NCBI GenBank assembly: GCA_964057225.1
Contig: OZ059899.1
Coordinates: forward strand, 11,470,001-11,534,000
From: Auanema rhodensis
Lineage: Eukaryota > Nematoda > Chromadorea > Rhabditida > Rhabditidae
DNA length: 64,000 nt
Direction of reading: 5' to 3'
Numbering within the stretch: the first letter of the stretch is position 1; the number at the start of each line of letters is the position of its first letter. Of this stretch, positions 1-8,341 are shown piece by piece. Under the pieces are notes generated by a model. The model had not been told where the DNA came from, ran no database searches, and was given only the letters and a program-made list of their open reading frames with translations. Made by a program: the position numbers and the translations under genes.

Positions 1-290
1 CGAACAAAGATGAGAAATTCAGAGTCCTACGAACACTCTGGAGAGAAATAACACCGACTCTTCTGAAGAAACTCGTCGAATCGATGCCCAGAAGACTTCA
101 GGCAGTAATTGATAATTTTGGCTATCCTACTAAATATTAATAAACGTGTTAATTTCAATTTTTAATTTTATTTATTGATTCTATAGAGTTTTTGAATACT
201 CATCATATTTTTTTTCGATTTTTTTGTAGTTTGTTTCGAAAGATATGAGGGATTCTAGTAAGTGTCCCAACTATTTCGCACAGGACTGTA
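1..290 (+). mobile_element. Tc1/mariner transposon, 3' part (cut by window edge)
   Basis: The end of a Tc1/mariner transposase reads from base 3 to the stop at 138-140, closing with DNFGYPTKY. It is followed by about 120 bp of AT-rich sequence and an inverted terminal repeat at 262-290 ending in CGCACAGGACTGTA. The same sequence runs in reverse at 6102-6391, within the fuller copy at 6102-7224. The TA at the end matches the TA target of this superfamily. The 5' half lies outside the window. Confidence 0.88.
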
Positions 291-601
291 TATATAATTA
301 TATATTTTAAATTAATTTTTAAATATATTAAGTGAAAAAAAAATCTAAATTTTAAATATTTAAATTATATTTAAATTTTATATATAAACTAAATTTAAAT
401 TTTAAATATATTAATTTGTTTTAAAATTCTATTTATTTCTTTATTCATTTATTAATTATGTTTGTTTACTTATTCTGTTTACTTATTTTGTTTATTATTT
501 TATAATATTGTGTTTTTTTTTTACTGTTTTTATTTTTAAAGATCAATAAAATTTTTGCATATAGATAATTTTGTTCACCGTACTTGTTATGGGTAATTCA
601 A
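291..601. other. AT-rich spacer, no gene
   Basis: Very AT-rich sequence built from TTTAAATT/ATATTT words. It is repeated in reverse at about 5795-6101, so it belongs to the inverted duplication. No coding potential is visible. Confidence 0.6.
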
Positions 602-808
602 TGGAACACATATCAAAGGTTAATTCGATAAGAACGATATGAAATACCAAAATTTAATGGAACACATATCGAAGGTTAATTCGATAAGAACGATATGAAA
701 TACCAAAATTTAATGGAACACATATCGAAGGTTAATTCGATAAGAACGATATGAAATACCAAAATTTAATGGAACACATATCGAAGGTTAATTCGATAAG
801 AACGACAT
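602..808 (+). repeat. 56-bp tandem satellite, four units
   Basis: Units start at 602, 658, 714 and 770, each 56 bp, and begin TGGAACACATATCGAAGG. The last is incomplete, and the first has one substitution (ATCAAAGG for ATCGAAGG). Within each unit TTCGATAAGAACGATAT and ATATCGAAGG form a loose inverted motif. The mirrored copy at 5698-5790 has only two units. Confidence 0.93.
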
Positions 809-905
809 TAAATTATTAATTTTTGAAATTACAAATTGTTATTAATTATATTTATTCTAACAAGTAAAAGTTTCAAATTAAAACTAATATACTAATATAA
901 CAATA

Positions 906-2205
906 CAATAACTGGGGCTGGTATCGTTTCGCCCACCCCCCCCCCCCAATGAGGTTAGCATTAGAGCAACATGGGTTTTTTATACTGAAAAAAAACACTG
1001 AAACAATAAAAATAGTTTTTTAATCCAAATTGCATCAGTCATCACTATCTTTTTGAAGTAAGTAAAATAAAAATAGTATTTAATGAATTTTTTTATAAAA
1101 TTAGGAATGAATTTTCTTACTGTAGCAGAACATGTAAAAAATGAGAGTTCAGCAGTAGCTTTCTTACAATCGTATGAAATCTTACCAACTGAAAAGGAAT
1201 GTTGTGAACGTTCTATGAAGTTTATGTCTTTTTCTAAAGGACACAGATTCCGATGTAACAAGTGTAAGAAAGATATAAGCATGAAAAAAGGGACTTCCTA
1301 GAAGGTAGTTGAAAATAAAAACAAAAAAGCTTGAAACTACTCTTAGGTTCTCATTTAACATATTCTAAAGTGATTATGTTCATCTATCTCTGGGCAAACG
1401 AACTGTTATCTTGGAAAAGTTGCCAGAAAGAACTCAAAATTGGAAGCAAGACCACGTTCACAGACTGGACCAATTTTATGAGAGAAGCCTGCACTTTCAA
1501 GCTTCTGAAGTGTTCGGAGAAGATTGGAGGACCAGGATTGACCGTTGAAATTGACGAAACCGTTGTTGCTAGAAGGAAGTACAACGTTGGTAGAGTAGTA
1601 GGTCCTATTTGGGTATTTGGGGGGATATGTAGAGAAACAAAAGCATGTTTTCTGTATACTGTAGAAAATAGGGGGGCTCGAATGTTTGAAGACTGCATCA
1701 AACATTCTATTGAAGAGGGTAGTATCATTATTTCGGATTGCTGGAGAAGCTATAATAATATCTCTAACTTAGGTCATACCCACTTGACTGTTACCCATGG
1801 TAATAATTTTGTAGATCCAACGACCGGGGCTAACACTAACATGGTTGAAGGTATGTGGTCTCAAGCGAAAAAAAAATTCAAAAAAATGAATGGGGTACCC
1901 AAAGATTTTATTGAGTCTCATCTCTGCGAGTTTATGTATCGCCAGAGAAATAAGAATTGTGACATATTTGATTGTATTTTAAAAGACATTGCTTTTTTAT
2001 AAATAACTTTGAATTGTGAATAAATAGTAAAACTTCTGATTTCTGTTGAAGCTTTCTCTATGAGACCCCCCGGATTAGGGATAGAGCACTCCCGCTGGTT
2101 TATGCGAAGCCGGCGCTTGCCCAAAATGTTATACGCGCGCTCTAATGTTAACTCTCTGATCATGGGGGGGGGGGTTGGGCGAAACAATACCAGCGCCCAA
2201 TAACT
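906..2205 (+). mobile_element. Merlin-family DNA transposon, full length, with 8-bp target duplication
   Basis: The element body is 914-2197 (1284 bp). It is bounded by CAATAACT at 906-913 and 2198-2205, an exact 8-bp target-site duplication. The terminal repeats read GGGGCTGGTATCGTTTCGCC on the left and, reverse-complemented, GGCGCTGGTATTGTTTCGCC on the right. Each is followed internally by a long C or G homopolymer (936-947 and 2164-2174). An 8-9 bp duplication with an IS1595/ISXO2-type transposase defines Merlin (IS1016-like) elements. The element is flanked by 56-bp-satellite-like sequence on both sides. Confidence 0.9.
1083..2002 (+). pseudogene. Merlin transposase (ISXO2-like DDE), frameshifted
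   Basis: Two segments make up the transposase. The first (1083-1301) carries a zinc ribbon: two cysteines near CCERSM, then CNKC, just before the conserved KKGT. The second (1347-2002) carries the ISXO2-like catalytic core. Its likely triad is D in TVEIDET, D in IISDCW and E in NMVEGMW. A 42-nt intron at 1305-1346 (GTAGTT...TTAG) would join them, but the first segment hits TAG at 1299, out of frame by one base. A single-base loss close to GGGAC fits. Translation of the second segment from 1331 would begin at a TTG, so that is not a real start. The inverted copy at 5201-5419 has the same defect, so both copies descend from an already broken element. Transposition would need another source of transposase. 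Confidence 0.82.
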
Positions 2206-2900
2206 AAATAAAGCACACATTGAAGGTAAATACAATAAGATTAACGAACAGTTGCGCTGACCTCAACGCCACGCATATCGATGGTTAATAAACACTAATA
2301 ACTGTACTGTGAGGGTTTAAATATAGTATAATCATTTTAACATTTAAAAAGTTTTAGTTTCGTAATATAATCATTAGTAAATATTCAAGAATGAAATATT
2401 TTTCACATATAAAACGTTGGCAGTCATATGTTTTGTGCTACAATATGGGTGTAAAAGTATACTATGAATAATATATGAGCTATTAAGCAAAGTTTAAAAA
2501 GCCTAAATGTTTTACAGAGATGGCTGTTGTTTATGGCACAAACGGTAAACAATAATGTTTAAAGAGATGTAAAAACTAATTAATATGCAGATTGTTTACA
2601 GGTTCAGAGTGCGCCAACTGCTGGCAACTGTCGATCAGATGAGTATATCTGCATAAATATGCTGTAAAATCTAATTAATAAAAGAATTTCATCAGCAAAC
2701 TTGATTGTAACACAATGGGTTGTACTTTACAAAAATCTTTGTATAAAAGGTTGGCAATTTTGCTTCATTTACATTTCAGCTCTGCCAACTATCCGAGGAT
2801 CCGACGTTTCACCATCTCCTGCCACTCTTTGCCAATCGCCATAGACTGCTCCTCTCTGCAAGTTTGCCTTAATTTTCAGAAAGTTGGATCTTTAGCGGAA
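2206..2900. other. Intergenic, with a decayed satellite unit
   Basis: Just right of the Merlin duplication, 2211-2250 (CACATTGAAGGTAAATACAA) resembles a diverged 56-bp satellite unit. The rest is AT-rich and probably the promoter region of the gene at 2901. An open reading frame can be read from 2715, but it crosses two good splice acceptors (TTTACATTTCAG at about 2780 and TTAATTTTCAG at 2869-2879), so I treat it as non-coding upstream sequence. Confidence 0.5.
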
Positions 2901-3486
2901 ATGAAGCGTGCTGTACTTGCTGATGTGACAAATGTTGTGCGCAAATCGCCTGAACCTGAAGTACCGCGACCACCCACACCAGCTCCAAATTTCACAAGTT
3001 TTGGTATGAACCTTAACTTGTATTTTTTTTAATCTTTAATTTAGATTCACCAATAAAGCAGATGGAGATTCTGAGAGAGAGCATTCCACCAAAGAGTGTA
3101 TTAATGAGACCAATTTGTCTCTGCAAAACTGATAGGGAATCATTGCAGGTTATAGACGAGTATCACTGTTTCAGCCTCTGTATAAAGTGTAGAGGAAGGA
3201 ATGATGCGTTGGGTCTTTTGAAGGAATTTCGTCATTATAAGCCCGAAAACTTTTCTATTAATGTAAGCTTGCATATTTATTTATTTTCAATTTTATCATT
3301 TTTTAGATGCGCTCTTATAACACCATGACGTGCAAGCAATTGTTGAACAATATGGGCTATATTGTTATATATGCAGATGAGGCTACTGTAAAGACTTTTG
3401 GTTATAAGCAGAATGTATTCTACTTTAAACTAAGTCCAGAAGCACTCAACCTGAACATGTTTATCCGCTTTGATCCTTCATTTTGA
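2901..3486 (+). CDS. Unrecognised 166-aa Cys-rich protein between the duplication arms
   Basis: Three exons, 2901-3003, 3045-3262 and 3307-3486, with 41- and 44-nt introns that keep frame, encode 166 residues. A TTTTCAG at 2873-2879 just before the ATG looks like a trans-splice acceptor and supports this start. The N-terminus MKRAVLADVTN precedes a proline-rich stretch (about 17-30, EPEVPRPPTPAP). Cysteines at about 59, 61, 76, 80 and 83 (CLC, then CFSLCIKC) suggest a small metal-binding or disulfide knuckle. No signal peptide or membrane span is visible. The VLADVTN start recalls N-termini of some cell-cycle proteins, but that is a weak motif and I assign no function. It is probably a genuine host gene, because splice sites, frame and codon use are all coherent, but it sits in a transposon nest. 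Confidence 0.66.
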
Positions 3487-3622
3487 CTACAACAAGCACA
3501 AATAGTACAATTGGCGTTTTATTCTTGTTTTGTTATGTGGCATTTTTATATTCTCAGCCGTAACATTTTTTTATCCTTGATTTGGATATTAATGTTCCAT
3601 GTTATTGACCCTTAGATTGATG

Positions 3623-3967
3623 TGTTGTAAAAGAAACAATAAGATTTGAGGAAGAGAGAAAGATTTATTATAAATAAAAAACATTTAAACAATAAACAAA
3701 TAAAGATAAAGATAAGTCCGCCAACTGAAGATTCAGTTGAATGGCAAGCTTATATAGCGAATGTTATCAGCATTTTCCACGAAAGGTTATAAGTTGTCAA
3801 TGACAATTATAACTATCTCGGAAAATGCTGAAGCTGCAAAATATAACTGATAACATAATACACTAAGACAAGAAACTAGAATTATAAAATATAAAATATA
3901 AAACACAGAATAAAGAAATACATACAAATTATAGAAAGAATAAAGTACAGAATTATAAAGTATAACA
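3623..3967 (-). repeat. Long terminal repeat (345 bp)
   Basis: Read on the minus strand the block starts TGTTATACTT (3967) and ends TTTTACAACA (3623), giving the TG...CA ends with a short TGTT/AACA inverted repeat. It contains a TATA-like CTATATAAGC and a downstream AATAAA-type signal, in the order expected for U3-R-U5. It lies directly after the integrase reading frame. The partner 5' LTR is absent. Confidence 0.75.
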
Positions 3968-4870
3968 TGCTACCGCTCTTGAAGTCCTGTGTCCTCACAG
4001 GTATGCATAAGGTTTCCAAAATTTTCATAATGTTGCAGCAAGCTTTTTGATGAGATCCTTATGTACTTTTCTCATCTTTCCTTGACTCATTTCCAATTCC
4101 ACATATGAGTTGTATACGCCTGTAATTTTGAACGGTCCATTAAGTGGGTCGCAATTTGCCGTGAACCGTCATATCCTTCAATAGTACCATTTCACCTATT
4201 TCAAATATACGTGATGCTATTCGGTTACTATTATTCAGCCGATTTTGTTGTTCAATTGATTTTAATTGAATTTTTTCTTGAATAGAATCCCAGGTATTTT
4301 TCCGGTTTTCATTTCTTTCCAATAATTCGTCATCTTCAGGAGAATTTAGATGAGGTTGTCCTGGTAATTGACGGTCCATAGGTAGTCGTGCGTCTCTTCC
4401 AAATAGAGCAATGTATGGGCTGATTCCGGTAGTTGTACTTGGGATTGTATTTAATGCGAATGTGATTTTAGGTAATTGTGAGGCCCATTGAGAGACACGG
4501 TTTTCAGCACAAGTGGATAAACATTCCTGGATGGTTCGATGTAGTCGTTCCACTTGACCGTTTGTATTTTTGTGATATGGCAGAGAGAAGGTTTGTACAA
4601 TTCCAAATTCGTTGCACATTAACTTGAATTCTTTAGATATAAAATTTCCTCCATTGTCAGACACGATGCTCACTGGTGGTCCAAAAATGAAGACAAAATT
4701 CGTCAGGAACTTTCGGACTGTTTCTTCGGCATTCTGTGTGCGTAAAGGTATGCTCGTTATCCATTTCGAAAAAGCATCTTGAATAGAAAGAATATATTTA
4801 AATCCATTAGTGCTAGGGGAAAAAGGTCCTGTCACATCCATATGAATCCTATCAAATGGTTTTTGTGGGG
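3623..4870 (-). mobile_element. Ty3-type LTR retrotransposon, 3' fragment (integrase + LTR)
   Basis: On the minus strand the integrase catalytic core and C-terminus run from 4870 to about 4030. A short purine-containing stretch follows, then the LTR at 3967-3623. Upstream of 4870 the element is lost, replaced by Merlin sequence. One frameshift near 4140 splits off the integrase tail; in the next frame GPFKITGVYN through KLAATL continues the family's usual C-terminal strand-rich domain. The fragment cannot be autonomous. Confidence 0.85.
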
Positions 4871-5171
4871 TACATATCCCCCCAAATACCCAAATAGGAC
4901 CTACTACTCTACCAACGTTGTACTTCCTTCTAGCAACAACGGTTTCGTCAATTTCAACGGTCAATCCTGGTCCTCCAATCTTCTCCGAACACTTCAGAAG
5001 CTTGAAAGTGCAGGCTTCTCTCATAAAATTGGTCCAGTCTGTGAACGTGGTCTTGCTTCCAATTTTGAGTTCTTTCTGGCAACTTTTCCAAGATAACAGT
5101 TCGTTTGCCCAGAGATAGATGAACATAATCACTTTAGAATATGTTAAATGAGAACCTAAGAGTAGTTTCAA
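4140..5171 (-). CDS. Chimeric ORF: Merlin transposase N-half fused in frame to Ty3 integrase
   Basis: One uninterrupted frame of 343 codons. Residues 1-100 are the Merlin transposase core up to WVFGGIC, including the first catalytic aspartate (EIDET), and match 1331-1631. Residues 101 onward are a Ty3-type integrase core, with D in HMDVTGPF, D in IVSDNGGNF and E in NGQVERLH; this whole DDE triad is present. The joint lies at 4870/4871, where both parents share only a few bases. The frame ends at KLRPT through a frameshift that removes the integrase tail. The apparent start codon is TTG, so the fusion may not be translated as such. Most likely it is a chance product of rearrangement; expression or selection would be needed to call it a gene. 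Confidence 0.6.
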   Translation of the reverse strand: MKLLLGSHLTYSKVIMFIYLWANELLSWKSCQKELKIGSKTTFTDWTNFMREACTFKLLKCSEKIGGPGLTVEIDETVVARRKYNVGRVVGPIWVFGGICTPQKPFDRIHMDVTGPFSPSTNGFKYILSIQDAFSKWITSIPLRTQNAEETVRKFLTNFVFIFGPPVSIVSDNGGNFISKEFKLMCNEFGIVQTFSLPYHKNTNGQVERLHRTIQECLSTCAENRVSQWASQLPKITFALNTIPSTTTGISPYIALFGRDARLPMDRQLPGQPHLNSPEDDELLERNENRKNTWDSIQEKIQLKSIEQQNRLNNSNRIASRIFEIGEMVLLKDMTVHGKLRPT

Positions 5172-5590
5172 GCTTTTTTGTTTTTATTTTCAACTACCTT
5201 CTAGGAAGTCCCTTTTTTCATGCTTATATCTTTCTTACACTTGTTACATCGGAATCTGTGTCCTTTAGAAAAAGACATAAACTTCATAGAACGTTCACAA
5301 CATTCCTTTTCAGTTGGTAAGATTTCATACGATTGTAAGAAAGCTACTGCTGAACTCTCATTTTTTACATGTTCTGCTACAGTAAGAAAATTCATTCCTA
5401 ATTTTATAAAAAAATTCATTAAATACTATTTTTATTTTACTTACTTCAAAAAGATAGTGATGACTGATGCAATTTGGATTAAAAAAACTATTTTTATTGT
5501 TTCAGTGTTTTTTTTCAGTATAAAAAACCCATGTTGCTCTAATGCTAACCTCATTGGGGGGGGGGGGGTGGGCGAAACGATACCAGCCCC
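4871..5590 (-). mobile_element. Merlin transposon, 5' half (inverted copy)
   Basis: Reverse complement of 914-1631 with only homopolymer differences (13 versus 12 in the G/C run at 5556-5568; one extra A near 5490). The terminal repeat ends at 5590 and is followed by AGTTATTG (5591-5598), the same flank as the first copy. The zinc-ribbon segment is at 5201-5419 and carries the same frameshift. The catalytic half beyond GGIC is missing. Confidence 0.92.
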
Positions 5591-5697
5591 AGTTATTGTA
5601 TTGTTATATTAGTATATTAGTTTTAATTTGAAACTTTTACTTGTTAGAATAAATATAATTAATAACAATTTGTAATTTCAAAAATTAATAATTTAAT

Positions 5698-5790
5698 GTC
5701 GTTCTTATCGAATTAACCTTCGATATGTGTTCCATTAAATTTTGGTATTTCATATCGTTCTTATCGAATTAACCTTTGATATGTGTTCCA
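5698..5790 (-). repeat. 56-bp satellite, two units (inverted arm)
   Basis: Two units of the satellite seen at 602-808, in reverse orientation. One unit retains the variant (CTTTGATATG) of the outermost unit in the other arm, so the two missing units are internal ones. Confidence 0.9.
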
Positions 5791-6101
5791 TTGAATTACC
5801 CATAACAAGTACGGTGAACAAAATTATCTATATGCAAAAATTTTATTGATCTTTAAAAATAAAAACAGTAAAAAAAAAACACAATATTATAAAATAATAA
5901 ACAAAATAAGTAAACAGAATAAGTAAACAAACATAATTAATAAATGAATAAAGAAATAAATAGAATTTTAAAACAAATTAATATATTTAAAATTTAAATT
6001 TAGTTTATATATAAAATTTAAATATAATTTAAATATTTAAAATTTAGATTTTTTTTTCACTTAATATATTTAAAAATTAATTTAAAATATATAATTATAT
6101 A

Positions 6102-7224
6102 TACAGTCCTGTGCGAAATAGTTGGGACACTTACTAGAATCCCTCATATCTTTCGAAACAAACTACAAAAAAATCGAAAAAAAATATGATGAGTATTCAA
6201 AAACTCTATAGAATCAATAAATAAAATTAAAAATTGAAATTAACACGTTTATTAATATTTAGTAGGATAGCCAAAATTATCAATTACTGCCTGAAGTCTT
6301 CTGGGCATCGATTCGACGAGTTTCTTCAGAAGAGTCGGTGTTATTTCTCTCCAGAGTGTTCGTAGGACTCTGAATTTCTCATCTTTGTTCGAACATGGGA
6401 ATTGCGATGAACGTCGGCCAAGTTCCCTCCAAAGATGCTCAATAGGGTTGAGATCTGGAGGTTGGCTAGGCCATTTCAGCACGTTCAGGCGATTGTCCTC
6501 CAGAAACCTAAACAGGCAGAACTTGCTCTCATCTGTGAATATTACAGATGACCAATCTTCAAACGTCCAGTTTAAATGCTCTCGGGCAAAATCTATTCTC
6601 TTCTGCCTGTTACCAACCGATATTAGAGGCTTTCGTGCAGGAACTCGAGCTCTTAGATTTCTCGCCAACAATCTTCGTCGAATATTCGAAGGATCAAGCC
6701 TAATCCTGAACATTCTTAGAAGATGTTGGCTTAACTCGGATGACGTGATATCCGGATGCCGCTCTACGAGTTTAATTAATAAATTATCTTGTCCTACTGT
6801 TGTTTTTCTTCCTCTTCCTCTTGTCTCCATTTGGTATGGTTCTTGTGAAGCTTTCCAAATATTTTGAACCGTACTCTTCGGCAAAGTCAGAAGCTGACTT
6901 ATCTTCCGTACGCTGAACCCTCTATTCTTCATGCTTAGAACGATGTTTTGGACTTCAGGTAGTTTTCTTGCCTCTAACCATCTTAAATTATGAATTTTTA
7001 TTTTTAATTATGCAAAACAATGAAATCAACATAAAATTCAATTTTAAACTTAAATTATTTTTTAAAAATTCAATTTTCATCATTTTGAAGTCTATTTTCA
7101 ATCAATATCTTGATACTTGATCCTGAAACCTAAATTAATTTTTTGAAATTTTTTTTTGTAGTTTGAAGTGGGTTTCTGGGGTCTTTTAGTTGAGGGTGTC
7201 CCAACTATTTCGCACAGGACTGTA
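6102..7224 (-). mobile_element. Tc1/mariner transposon, both ends present
   Basis: Bounded by matching inverted repeats: TACAGTCCTGTGCGAAATAG from 6102 and its reverse complement ending CAGGACTGTA at 7224. TA dinucleotides sit at both borders. The transposase reads on the minus strand. Length is about 1.12 kb, short of the usual 1.3 kb or more, consistent with the internal deletion in the transposase. Confidence 0.9.
6252..6932 (-). pseudogene. Tc1-type transposase with internal deletion
   Basis: 226 codons. The N-terminal helix-turn-helix reads FSVRKISQLLTLPKSTVQNI (about 6-25), followed by a GRGRK linker hook and a second DNA-binding region. The first catalytic aspartate is in VIFTDESKF (about 133). 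Sequence then jumps straight to LKWPSQPPDLNPIEHLW, which holds the last catalytic residue. The intervening segment that should carry the second aspartate (the QDN block) and some tens of residues are missing, although the frame stays open. The protein would be catalytically dead. The C-terminus DNFGYPTKY matches the copy at 1-140. Confidence 0.85.
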
Positions 7225-7517
7225 TATATACATTTAAAAAAGCATATTTAAATTTGATTTTAAAAAAAAATTTAAATCATGCTTTAAATCATGATTTTTA
7301 AGTTTAAAAAAGGAAAATCCATGAACCATGATCCCAAAATATGATTTTAACAGCTGACGCTCAAAAATATGTTTTTGACAGCTGACGCGCCCCAAAAGTA
7401 TGTTTTTAGCAGCTGACGCCCCCAAAAGTATGTTTTTACAGCTGTTTGGGGGCGTGGTTAGTAAATTTTGCACGGCTCTCTACTGTTCTTTTCGAATTTT
7501 GATCTCATTAACAACCT
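7225..7517. other. Spacer with a tandem CAGCTGACG repeat
   Basis: AT-rich up to 7345. From 7348 to about 7446 there are three imperfect units of roughly 30-33 bp, each starting CAGCTGACGC and ending AAAGTATGTTTTT, then a fourth partial CAGCTG. The repeat borders the retroelement mosaic that follows. Confidence 0.65.
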
Positions 7518-8072
7518 ATGGGAAGATTTGTTATACCCGAAAAGCCATTTTATCGTATTCATGTAGATATACTAGGTCCTTTACCTCGCACTAATGATGG
7601 ACATCGATACATCTTGAGTATTCAAGACGCTTTTAGTAAATGGGGAACAACTTGCCCATTAATAACACAAACGGCTACTGAAATCACAAAAGCGTTTGTA
7701 ATTAGATTTGTTTTCATATATGGACCACCAATGAGTATGATAACCGATAATGGTAGTAGCTTTTTGTCATCTGAATTTCAAGCTATTTGTAAGCAATTTG
7801 GAATTAAACACACTACTACGCTACCATATCATAAAAATGCTAATAGCCAAATAGCTCTATCTTGGCTTATAAAGAAAAAAAGTGTCCCCGTTTTTATTAG
7901 TAATATGCGACAACACATTGAAGAAATAGGAATAAGGTTGGAAGCTCAAAAAGCTTCACTACACTTCCACTATGTTGATACCGACCATAATCCCGCAGAC
8001 ATTGGAACTAGGGGGACGACAGACCAAAATCTGTTTAAGGAACGCTGGATGTTTTCTTTATCACCTCTATAG
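7518..8072 (+). pseudogene. Retroelement mosaic: Ty3 integrase fragment fused to BEL/Pao fragment
   Basis: The first part (about residues 1-112) is a Ty3-type integrase core with D in RIHVDILGP and D in MITDNGSSF. It stops at YHKNANSQ, just before the catalytic glutamate. The frame continues directly into ALSWLIKKKS...FHYVDTDHNPADIGTRG, which looks like the RNase H end of a BEL/Pao polymerase (NPADxxTRG motif). Neither half is complete, so this is a relic. The integrase part is a diverged relative, not a copy, of the one at 4140-4870. Confidence 0.75.
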
Positions 8073-8267
8073 TTTACATTAACGTGACCTTTGTATTCAA
8101 ATATCAAATATCACCCTCAAGCTAAATAATATATAAAGCCCAAGAAACCTTCACTTTCTAATCTAACTTTTCTACCACTGTACCATCTTTATTTAATAAA
8201 CCTTTTAAACTCAAATCTGCGAAGATCAACCCTGATAATACTCTCATAATAAATAACTGTTGGATAC
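8073..8267. other. Retroelement 3' flank
   Basis: AT-rich sequence with ATATATAAAGCCC and TTTAATAAACC, in the order of a TATA box and polyadenylation signal. It may be the remains of an LTR belonging to the BEL/Pao part, but no clear TG...CA borders can be set. Confidence 0.3.
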
Positions 8268-8341
8268 ATAGTCCAAGCTCAGTCGGTTAGAGCGTGAGTC
8301 TAATAAGCCCAAGGTCGCAGGTTCGACCCCTGCTGGCGGCA
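8268..8341 (+). pseudogene. tRNA-Ile (anticodon AAT) relic
   Basis: The D arm (GCTCAGTCGGTTAGAGC), anticodon loop CTAATAA (AAT, isoleucine), variable loop AGGTC, T arm (GCAGG TTCGACC CCTGC) and 3' acceptor strand TGGCGGC plus A are all in place. The 5' acceptor strand (ATAGTCC) does not pair with the 3' strand, and the anticodon stem has an A-C mismatch and a T-G pair. The 5' end therefore looks replaced, so this is most likely a tRNA pseudogene or a tRNA-derived repeat head. Confidence 0.7.

Noticed and set aside
602-808. CRISPR-like array
   Set aside because: The four units abut directly with no unique spacers, and the genome is eukaryotic; this is a tandem satellite.
980-1282. ORFs antisense to the Merlin zinc-ribbon segment (also 5220-5612)
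   Set aside because: Shadows of the transposase on the opposite strand.
6385-6867. 160-codon plus-strand ORF inside the Tc1 copy
   Set aside because: Antisense shadow of the transposase.
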